Below the pieces are notes generated by a model, which worked only from the letters and a program-made list of their open reading frames with translations, was not told where the DNA came from and did no database searches. This document shows positions 55,080 through 64,000 of a stretch of DNA of 64,000 nucleotides, piece after piece; the stretch's first letter is position 1; every line of letters begins with the position of its first letter. This DNA is from Spinacia oleracea. Taxonomy: Eukaryota; Streptophyta; Magnoliopsida; Caryophyllales; Amaranthaceae. Made by a program: the position numbers and the translations under genes. The stretch is from NCBI RefSeq assembly GCF_020520425.1, contig NC_079487.1, positions 108,348,141-108,412,140 of the forward strand, in the 5' to 3' direction.

Positions 55080-56605
55080 GGCCCTGTTTAGTTCACCTTA
55101 TTTCAGGACCTTATTACTTATTTCAGATTTAATCAGATCGGATCAGACCAGACCAGATCAGATCAGATCAAATTAGAAAAAATAAGTTCAGATCAGACCA
55201 GACCAGATCAGATCAGATCAGATCAGACCAGATTATTATGATGATGATTTTTATTATTATTTATATCTTTGTTATTATATTTAATATTTATTACTATTAT
55301 TGCTTTAATAAAAAAGAATTTTGTTGTTGGTGCAATTAAAATCTATTACTTAAGGCATAAAAAAACATTAACAAAACATTCAAATTCATCATGTCCAAAT
55401 TAAAACTATTAAGTCCAGATCAGAAACGATATGATCAGGTCATGTCCATATCAAAACTGATTTTTATAGATCAAAACTATTACGGAGTATATATCTAGAC
55501 CAGAACTGATAGAATCAGATAATATCCATATCATAACTGATCTGTACAGATCATGTCCAGATCATGTTCAAATCTGCAAAGATCTTGTCTACATCAGAAC
55601 CAATTCTTACATAACCAATATGTTCAGATCAAAACCGATTTGTACAGATCATGTCCAGATCAGAATCGATATGTCCAAATTATAACTGGTCTAGATATCG
55701 ACTCTGTACAGATTATGTTAAGATCGGAATTGATCAGCAAAGATCATGTCCATATCAGAATTGATTAATAGTGATCATGACCAGATCAGAACTGGTCTGT
55801 ACAGATCATGACCAGATCAGAACTAATATGTACAGATGATATTTAGATCAGAAATGATTTGTACAGATTATGTCCAGATCTGATCTAATTTGTATAGATC
55901 ATGTCCAGATCAGATCTGATCTGTACAGATCATGTCCAAATCAGAACTGAAATGTACAGCTCATGTCCAGATCAGAACTGGTCTGTACAGATCATGTCCA
56001 GATCAAAATTGGTCTGTACAGATCATGTCCAGATCAGAACTGATCTGTACAGATTATGTCCAGATCAAAACTGAACTGTACAGATCATGTCCAGATCAGA
56101 ACTGAACTGTACAGATCATGTCCATATCAGAACTGAACATGTCCAAACAGAACAGATCTGTACAAATCATGTCCAGATCAGAATCGATCTGTACAAATTA
56201 TGCCCAGATCAGAATCGATCTGTACAGATCATATCCAGATCAGAACTTATACTTATAGATCATAACCGATCAATCTAGATCATGTCTAGGTCTATCTAAT
56301 ATAAGGAATAGTTAAATCATGAGCAAAGTCAAATAAATAATATCAATATTATAAATTTGTGTAACATTTATTTTACACGTAAGTCGTTTAATATTAATAA
56401 ATGTAGATTTTTGTTTAAACTTAATTATGAAGAATAAGATCAGATCAGACCAGATCAGATCAGATCAGATCAGATCAGATCAGATCAGATCAGATAAGAT
56501 CAGATCAGACCAGATCAGATCAGAAAAAATAAGTTCAGATCAGACCAGAGCAGACCAGACCAGACCAGATCAGATCAGGAGAAATAAGGTGAACTAAACA
56601 GGGCC
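55080..56605. mobile_element. Harbinger-type TIR element filled with minisatellite
   Basis: The ends GGCCCTGTTTAGTTCACCTT and AAGGTGAACTAAACAGGGCC are perfect 20-bp inverted repeats flanked by TAA (55077-55079 and 56606-56608), the Harbinger signature. Inside each end is a GATCAGATCAGACCA-type run (55130-55230 and 56439-56575), and the centre (55540-56290) is a minisatellite. There is no transposase. It is much longer (1,526 bp) than ordinary MITEs. A related element is at 60645-63485. Confidence 0.85.
55540..56290. repeat. ~30-bp minisatellite (GATCATGTCCAGATCAGAACTG type)
   Basis: The unit GTACAGATCATGTCCAGATC followed by AGAACTGATCT repeats more than 20 times with substitutions (GAACTGGTCT, GAATCGATCT, TATGTCC). 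It explains the Arg/Ser/Asp/Gln-repeat open frames here, which are not genes. Confidence 0.85.
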
Positions 56606-58234
56606 TAACTACCACACTTTCATCTTATTTTAATAAATTTAACTCACTATCTTAAAACTACGTGTTTGTCATTAAGTGTATCCTTTCATTTTTTCTTAAA
56701 CCCACTTAGCTTAGTATTTACATATTTATCTTACTTTATCCTTTTTTTAAATCATATTCAGCTATCTTTTTATTTTTATCCTTTTCCCCTTAATATTTGT
56801 ACAAATAACTGTAAATATTATTTTAAAACAGAGGTAGTACGTACTGCGTTTATAACCCTTCCCATATCCTATAAAATTTCTTTATTGTGTTTAAGTTTCT
56901 TTATTGTGTTTGCAACAACAAAACTATTGTTTATACGTTATTGTAAAGGATTGTAATATCACTTACTCCGTATCTATAAAATTTCGTACAAAATTAACAT
57001 TTTCATATGTAAACCGTGCAAAATAACATTTTCTTATGTAAACCAACATCAAATCTTAATTGATGATGGGGCGAGTTTGGATTTAAGATTGGTCTGACGA
57101 CGAAAATAAACGTCGATGATTGACTAATATTGACTAATAAATAAAGATTTGATGTTGGTGTGCGGGTATAAGAACAACATGTACCCACCTTGGCGATGAG
57201 GCAAATTTGAATCTTGAATTTAGAACATTCACTCAATCCTAATTATGTATGTCACCTTTAAATATTTTTATCAAAATTATAGTTAATACCATTAATTTTA
57301 ATAATAAACTTATGTCAATATATACAAAAGTTAGTACGTTGAAGAGTGGGTGGCTTATTTACCAAATACAGAGATGTCAGGCTGTCCTCTTTGTGAGATC
57401 CCCTGCGCATCATCCTCACAAGTGGGCGGGAATGGAGGAAATTAAGTTTGATTGTGATGGAGTTAAAAAGTTATTTGTAGTAGGTGATAGAGCGAGGACG
57501 AATTTTAGATTGGACCCACCCGCGTCCCTTGTCTTTGCTCTAATTGATTATAAATATATCAACATTTTTTTACTACTAATGTACATATTATAATATTTTA
57601 TTTATTTACTCAATTACTCTAATCAGATAACCGGATTATCGGAGACTCTAGAAAAGAGTTTTAAAATTCAAAATTCTTTTAATAAAAAAAATAGTCGAGT
57701 CTAGGGATGGGTTTGAGGCGGGTGTGGATATACGGGCAGGTGATGGAGCGTGAATAAATTTTATTTTGTACCCCTCGAGGCGAGGATTGGGAGGGGTCTA
57801 CCATTCCCATATGGGTGTATGTCAGGGATATATATAAGAATTTTAGGCAGATACTGGTGTGGAGGCTCCACCCCACCTCAAAGACATCTATAGGATGAAT
57901 AAAGTAAATGGCGTAAGTAGGTGTTAATTGGCCAGGTAATGAGATAAATGAGGCAAATATTAAGTGGGTATAACTACCGAAGTGAAGGGTGGATGTGGTA
58001 CCTTCATGCTTGACAGAGTGATGAATGGAGATGAAAATGATTCTATCCATGTACCCTTATTCGTTTTAATTTTTTTAATAAATAAGACAACGAAATGGGT
58101 AATAACAAACTTATCCGTCATTATTTTAATTAGGATAATATATATAATCTCTATTTTAATGATAATTGTCTACTAGATTTCATACAAATTTATATTAAGA
58201 TTATAAACCGTGCATCGCACGGGTACTATATTAG
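56606..58234. other. Intergenic DNA bounded by a 55-bp direct repeat
   Basis: A 55-bp sequence at 56816-56870 recurs at 58235-58289. Between the copies, 57690-57960 has GGGCGGGTGTGGATATACGG-type motifs with partial complements, and 58207-58222 is a CCGTGCATCGCACGGG hairpin followed by TATTAG and T, resembling a Helitron 3' end. A 114-codon frame at 57249-57593 has no recognised domain. Confidence 0.45.
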
Positions 58235-58289
58235 TATTATTTTAAAACAGATGTAGTACGTACTGCGTTTATAACCCTTCCCATATTCT

Positions 58290-59834
58290 TTCCCCCTTTG
58301 TTGGATCAACAATCAAATACGGAGTATTTCGAACATACATATGGGAAAGAACCTTGAAGCATCTACAAGTGAAGACCTTTAGCTAAGTCTCATTTTTTCC
58401 CCCTGTAAATAAGCTAGTCATCTTTTGCAAAGGCAATTTTCTTCAATTTGTTTGTTGAAATAATCTTTAATTCTTTATCCAGTTTTAACCTTTAAGGATT
58501 GGGGCCTGGGTAAAGCACGCACAGTCGGTAGGGGACCTATAAAAGCTTCTAAAACATGCGTGATTTATGGATCATACACTATTTTCTTCACTAACTTTTA
58601 AATTTGCGTTCAAAAAAAAAAAAAAAAACTATTTTAACTTTTTTTTGGTGCTACAAACAAAAAATCTAAAATCCATGGTGTGCTTGTTTGTCACTAACCC
58701 CGCTTCCCTGAATCAGCCTTGCCACCCCCCCTTTAATTAGGAAAGGGAATTTTTAGCCGCACATGGGTGGTCATTTGCTCAATATCATAAAGGGTAATTG
58801 CATGATATGCCTTTGTGATAAAATATATTATTGATAGGGAAAATATAATATTGTGTTTTGTATTGTGTTCTGTTATACGTGGGCATACGCCTCTATTTAT
58901 AATACAAACTAGATCTCCTACTCTTCATAGGTTTCCTAATTCATATAGACTTCTATCTTATATCATATAGTCTAGTTATAACATAACTCTACTATATTCG
59001 ATATTCTATCATATAGGATAACTGCCTTATCCTCAATACTTTGTTCTCTTCACCTCATATGATCTTATTTTTCTATTTTATGGTGTGTTGTGGTCTGGTA
59101 ATGTCTTTCGTTATGAGTGTTTTTTTTGCTTTTTTTAGTCTGGTTTATTCGATCTGGTATGATCTATTTTTTCTGATCTGATCTAATAAACAATAAGGTG
59201 AAGAAAACAAAAGACATAGAACCGGATCATTCATACACCGTTCGTCTTTATGACTCTCTCTACGACACTATAAAAGAAATTGCTGTAACGTCGCTATGTA
59301 TTGTACCATTTGTTTTGGAAGGATTGGCTTTTGTTATACTCCGTAGTTTGTTCTATTTGTTCTTGTTGGAATCTAGTGCAAAATGAAAAATGAGGACAAT
59401 GCATGAAATGATGATAATAGTTGTTGAAAATGAAAAGATATCAAGTCATGTGAATTGTTAGACAGGTTAGCTATGCGGTAACATCAGCAATTATGTTAAT
59501 TTCTTAGCTAGACATTGGAAATGAGTGCTTTTGATTCCATTTTTCCACTCTTTTTGTTGGTAGTTAAGACATCTTATTCTCCTACATGCCCTATCCTGCA
59601 TGTGTCACTGTACATTCGATTCAGTTAACTCGTACAGACTACGAGTAATATCAGCTTTCATTTCTCGTTGATTTTAAGAAATTTTGTGAAACACTGCCTT
59701 TAAGTTTGGTGGTCTTGTAAATTGTTATCTTATAAAAAGTTTTTTAAATTTAACTACCTTATAAGTTTGGTTTGTTTGACTAAGACTACTATTTGACGTT
59801 TTTCGTTAATGTTTTCCGCCGTGTATTTGTTCTA
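58290..59834. other. Intergenic DNA, mostly unassigned
   Basis: Short fragments like the GATCTG-rich arms (TCTGGTTTATTCGATCTGGT, TTTTTCTGATCTGATCTAAT, 59135-59190) suggest one end of a GATCAG-type element. A run of 16 A lies near 58612. A 62-codon frame at 59198-59386 is unsupported. Confidence 0.4.
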
Positions 59835-59916
59835 TCTATTACTTTATACTAAAACAGACACCAAGAATGACACATGTCATTTCCTGGTGTAACATTTTCC
59901 CGCCTAAAACATTTTC

Positions 59917-60003
<87 letters not shown>

Positions 60004-60349
60004 TTATTTATTTATTTATTTATTTTATTTTTATCCTCTACCATTTCATAAACTAGCTTTGTATGGAAAAAGTTCATAAATTATGGCAATAATAGATATC
60101 ACGTAATAATAATTTTGCTAAATATCTTTTTTATAATATTTTAATCAAATCGGTACATTAGTAATGGAAAATATATTCACTCGATATGTCGGTCAAATTA
60201 CCATATTACACATATATAATATGCATATTAGATGAATAAATTTAAATGAGTATGTTGAAATTTTTATATTATGCAGTAGTTTGGGGATATTTAGTTAAAT
60301 ATTTTGTAAAAAATGATCATACTTCGCGCGTGCACGAGATCTAATCTAA
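59835..60349 (+). mobile_element. Helitron-like element containing a (TA)n tract
   Basis: It begins TCTATTACTTTATACTAAAACAGACACC-like (first 20: TCTATTACTTTATACTAAAA) and shares ATGACACATGTCATTTCCTG with the 5' part of the element at 8077-9115 read on its own strand. It ends with a CGCGCGTGCACGAG hairpin followed by CTAA and T. There is no coding sequence. The 3' hairpin is weak, so confidence is moderate. Confidence 0.45.
59918..60026. repeat. (TA)n then (TTTA)n microsatellite
   Basis: About 40 TA units, followed by about seven TTTA units. Length is likely variable between individuals and prone to assembly error. Confidence 0.9.
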
Positions 60350-61007
60350 TTTTTTAAAATATCTATGTTCATTTGCCGTTTTGTTCATTTACCATACTAA
60401 ATAACCGTTGTAGTGGAGTTCAAAGACGGAAAACAACAATAAAAAAACGGCAAATGGTAGTGTTAGTCAAACAAACCAAACTTATAAGGTAGTAAAATAT
60501 AATTTTCTTTTTATAAGTTAGCAATTGACAAAACCATCAAACTTAAAGGTAGTGTTACGTTTCACCAAATTTCCTTGATTTTATTTTAAGTTTTTAACTT
60601 TCTGATATTTATTCTATCTGCAATTATCTTAAGTTCTTAACTTAGGTCCCGTTTAGTTCACCTTATTTCTCTTTATTTAATCTGATTTGATTTGATTTGA
60701 ACTTATTTTTTCTGATCTGTTCTGAACTTATTTTTTCTGATTCGATCAATTGTGATCTAAAGTAATCTGAACTGATTTTTCATAATTAAGATTTGCATAA
60801 CCAAAACTACGATTATTAATATTAAATGATTTACATGTAAAATAAATTTTATTCAATTTCATAATATATAATTACAAATTATTTATTTGACTTTAGTCAT
60901 TATTAAACTATTCCATATATTAGATAACTTGGACATAGTCTGGATAGATCAGCTCTGATTTGGACATGATCTGGACATACCAGTTTTAATATGGACATAA
61001 TGCTTCT

Positions 61008-62399
61008 TGAAGGAAATAATGCCCTTGGCCCAAGTTTGCATTTATGCATTTAATGCTAAGTATAATAAATGCGGTTCATTATTAATTAAACAAGTTAATA
61101 ATTCAGTGAGATCAAGTGAACTGAATGCCTAGCTAGAGGCCGCTTCAGTTCAAGTGGAATTAATAATATTAATCCACATCTTACTCTTGACTGAACCCTT
61201 AGGGTCACACAAATAGTACTTGAACGGATCAAGTATTTAAGTGAGTATATTATTCATTAAGTACTCTATTTATGATCATTCGGAAATGATGGATCTCGGT
61301 TCCAGTGGGAGCTGAAATCATCAAAAGGCAAAGTAAAGAATATTCTGGAAATGAAGATGTTGTCGGAAACGGAAATATGGTTCATGACGGAAATATAAAT
61401 ATTATCCAAGTCGTAGATGTTAGCGGAAACGGAAATATGGTTCGTATCGGAAAATATTATCGAAAATAGAAATATTGTCGGAAACGGAAATATTACCGGA
61501 ATCGGAAATATTGCCGGAATAGGAAATTATTACCGGAATCGGAAATATTAACGGAAACGTAAATATTGTTCGAAACAAAAATAAATTCCGGAATCGGAAA
61601 ACGAGCCGGCTCATCACTCGATGAGAAAAGGCCGCACGCACATCGCAAGGCACAAGGCCCAGCGCCAACGCTAGGCCTAGCTCCCGGCAATGGTTCTGGC
61701 GTGTTGTGCGATGGGCCACGACCAAGCAACATCAAGCAATGGGCCGAAGGCCAGCAATGAGCCTCGCTTGGGCCAAGCCAAGGAGCGCGCCAGCGTGGGC
61801 CTGCAAGGCTGCGTTGGTGGCGAGTTCCTTGTGTACCAAGGCTTGTGCGATTTCTTCGGCGCCAAGTAACTTGGGCCTTAAGAAATCAGTTTTCCTATTT
61901 CTACTAAAATTAGATATTTGGATAGATTTGAAACACTTAGTGTTTAATTAATCCTAGAATTCTAATGCTACTAATTAACTAGAGTCCTAATAGGATTAGT
62001 TAATTGAATCCTAGTAGAATACTAATTCCTTATTTCCTACTCTATAAATATGTGATTAGCATTCACAATTTATACACAACTCATAACATATACTTTACAC
62101 AGATTGTGTTCAAGGGAGAACATAATTCATAGCCTAACCGAGTGCATATAATCTTAGTAAATATCCTAGTTGGTTGAACCTAAGGCGGAACCGAACATGA
62201 TGTGGACTATCTACGGAGGGGCGACACTTGGAGCTATAAAGACTTGTTCTTGTTCGGTACGGGATCAGCCAGGGAAGGCATGCATCACGTTGTATGAACC
62301 CTAAATTAGGCTAATTGACAACTTGACAACTAATTTAGATTCCTGGCTTTATGGTTTTTCAGCATGAATTATATTGTTTATATTGTTCATAACCTAACA
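61008..62399 (+). mobile_element. Solo LTR of a related copia element
   Basis: It begins TGAAGGAAATAATGCCCTTG and ends ATAACCTAACA as in the complete element, and is flanked by the 5-bp duplication CTTCT (61003-61007 and 62400-62404). It is 1,392 bp. It shares the CGGAAACGGAAATAT repeats and a TATA-like TCTATAAATATG near 62041, but differs throughout, especially in the GC-rich block (61600-61860). It is the product of LTR-LTR recombination of a full element, since no internal region remains. Confidence 0.93.
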
Positions 62400-63240
62400 C
62401 TTCTGACTTGGACATCATATGGACACACCGGTTCTGATATGGACGTATGAGTTCTGATTTGGACAGATTGGTTCAGATCCGGATATGACCTATACAGATC
62501 GGTTCTGATCTGGACATGATATGTACAAATTGGTTCTGATCTGGACATAAGCTATACAGATCAATTATTATTCACAAATCGATTCTGATATGGACATGAA
62601 GGTTATGATCTAGACATGAAGGGTTCTGATCTTGACATGATGGTTCTGATTTGGACATGATCCGCACATACCGATCATACCAGTTATGCTATGGACATAT
62701 CAATTCAAATCTTGACATGATCTGTACAGATCAACTCTGATCTGAACATCCGCTGTACTGGTCGATTCTGGTCTGGACATGATCATGGTTCTAAATTGGA
62801 CATGAAGGTTTTGATCTGGACATCATGGTTCTGATTTGGATATGATATGCACATACCAATCACAACGCTTCTGATCATACCAGTTTTGATCTGGATATAT
62901 CGGTTCAGATTTGGACATAATTTGCACATATTGGTTCTGAGCTGGACATGATCTATACATATCTAGACATGATCTATACAGATCAGTTATGATCTGGATA
63001 TATCGATTCTGATTTGAACATAATATGTACCGATCGGTTATGATCTGCACATATATATAGATTCTGATCTGGACATGATTTGTACATATTGGTTATGATC
63101 GGGACATGATCTGATATACCGGTTATGATTTGGACATATTGATATTCTTGACATGATCTGTGCAAATCAGTTCTGATCTGGACATACCGATTTTGATCTA
63201 CACATGATTTGTACATTTCGATTCAAATCTAGACAACAAC
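62400..63240. repeat. ~30-bp minisatellite (GATCTGGACATGATCTG type)
   Basis: Units such as GGTTCTGATCTGGACATGAT and CTGTACAGATC repeat with heavy drift. It is the reverse-complement counterpart of 55540-56290. The Tyr/Ile/Gln-repeat frames on the minus strand (62823-63216) are artefacts. Confidence 0.8.
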
Positions 63241-63488
63241 ATTTTTCTTATTAAAGCAATAATAGTTATAATAACAATGATATAAATATTTACCAACAAC
63301 AACAACAACAACAATAATAATAATAATAATAATAATAATCTGATCTGAACTGACCTATTTTTTCTAACCTAGTCTGATATGGACTTATATTTTCTGATTT
63401 GATCTGAACTTAGTTTTTCTGATCTGATCTGATTAAATCTCAAATTAGAAATAAGGTCCTTAAATAAGGTGAAATACACATGGCCTTA

Positions 63489-64000
63489 TTTATAGAGCTT
63501 ATCATGGGCGGGACGAGCCGCTAAGCCCGGTTCATCCTACTCGTGTGAAGAGCGGGCTTTGACAACGAATTTTGGTAAATAAAATAAAATTTTGGCCGTT
63601 AATGTGTTAACTGACGGGCATGGACGAAATAATATTTGTTGCGGGTAAGCATGCTGGTCCGTTTATTAAAAAAAGTTATTCGATTATAATTGTTATTTTT
63701 TTTGTAAGTAATAGAAAAACATTGGATTCTTGACCTTTAGTTGGAAAAACTTTTCAGTTTCGTTATCAACTTATCTATTTAAGTCAACTCACTTGATTCT
63801 TTCTCACATTCTTAAAAAAATATCCCACAATTTTAATATTTCATTTTATTTTATAATATGGAACTCGAAAATTTAGAGATAATTTAAGAAAAATAAAAAT
63901 TTACAATTAACATAAAGTAAATTTATTATATTTAATAAAAAAAATTAAAAATATTTGTACGCTCGTTAGCCCGCGGTCCCGCGGACAAGCTCAACCAATT
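63489..64000. other. Intergenic DNA, possible element continuing past the window
   Basis: GAGCTTATCATGGGCGGGAC with GAGCCGCTAAGCCCGG near 63500 and GCTCGTTAGCCCGCGGTCCC with GCGGACAAGCTC at 63960-63990 look like inverted ends of an element of about 500 bp. No gene was found. Confidence 0.4.

Larger units (their letters stand above)
60645..63485. mobile_element. Second minisatellite-filled Harbinger-type element, split by a solo LTR
   Basis: The left end GGTCCCGTTTAGTTCACCTT and the right end AAGGTGAAATACACATGGCC are diverged inverted repeats flanked by TTA (60642-60644 and 63486-63488). The interior repeats (GATCTGGACATGATCTGTAC) are the reverse complement of those at 55540-56290. Without the inserted LTR and its duplication it is about 1.44 kb, close to its relative. 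Its ends are more diverged, so it is older. Confidence 0.75.

Noticed and set aside
55553..56278. Ser/Arg/Asp/Gln-repeat proteins on the plus strand, and similar frames on the minus strand at 62823-63216
   Set aside because: They are translations of the roughly 30-bp minisatellite, whose unit length happens to keep a frame open.

Overview
This window is nuclear DNA of a flowering plant. The protein-coding genes have many short exons and AT-rich introns, and several encode products typical of plastids. The space between genes is filled with plant-type transposable elements: Ty1/copia, L1-type LINE, tRNA-derived SINEs, Stowaway-like CTCCCTCC MITEs, Harbinger and hAT MITEs, and Helitron-like ends. 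The overall look suggests a Caryophyllales eudicot of the Amaranthaceae (spinach/beet type). That is an inference and was not tested by any search.

Layout. 1-14.7 kb is gene-free repeat mosaic, with MITEs, SINEs, a Helitron-like element carrying a 157-bp tandem repeat, a 557-bp retroposon with a 13-bp target duplication, and an oversized 1.55-kb Stowaway-like element. 14.7-41 kb is the gene island. It holds four complete genes, all on the minus strand: uroporphyrinogen III decarboxylase (6 exons, 394 aa, one apparent GC-AG intron), a plastid HAD-type pyrimidine phosphatase of riboflavin synthesis (PYRP2-like, 11 exons, 363 aa), a small HMG-box protein with an N-terminal C2HC motif (6 exons, 189 aa), and a WEB-family coiled-coil protein (2 exons, 518 aa). 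MITEs, SINEs and a truncated LINE sit in and between these genes. A 3.3-kb region at 27.6-30.9 kb is built of degenerate repeats rich in ATGTTCA and may be a large non-autonomous DNA element. 41-64 kb is a nested transposon region. Its core is a structurally complete and apparently very young copia element (42753-53149; LTRs of equal length that look identical, 5-bp TSD, uninterrupted gag-pol). Around it are stacked MITEs, two related TIR elements filled with GATCAG-rich and roughly 30-bp minisatellites (55.1-56.6 kb and 60.6-63.5 kb), and a solo LTR related to the copia element inside the second of these.

The four genes do not form an operon-like unit. Two of them act in plastid cofactor synthesis (tetrapyrrole and flavin), and their adjacency is probably chance. 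The observations most worth following are: a hairpin-forming GC-rich repeat array in the leader of the copia RNA; a MITE in a PYRP2 intron that carries a 52-bp piece of the neighbouring HMG-box gene including a splice junction; the GC-AG intron in UROD; the apparent Ser in place of the HAD nucleophile Asp in the PYRP2-like protein; and the minisatellite-filled TIR elements. All splice sites were placed by eye from consensus sites, reading frame and family knowledge. Transcript data would be needed to confirm them.
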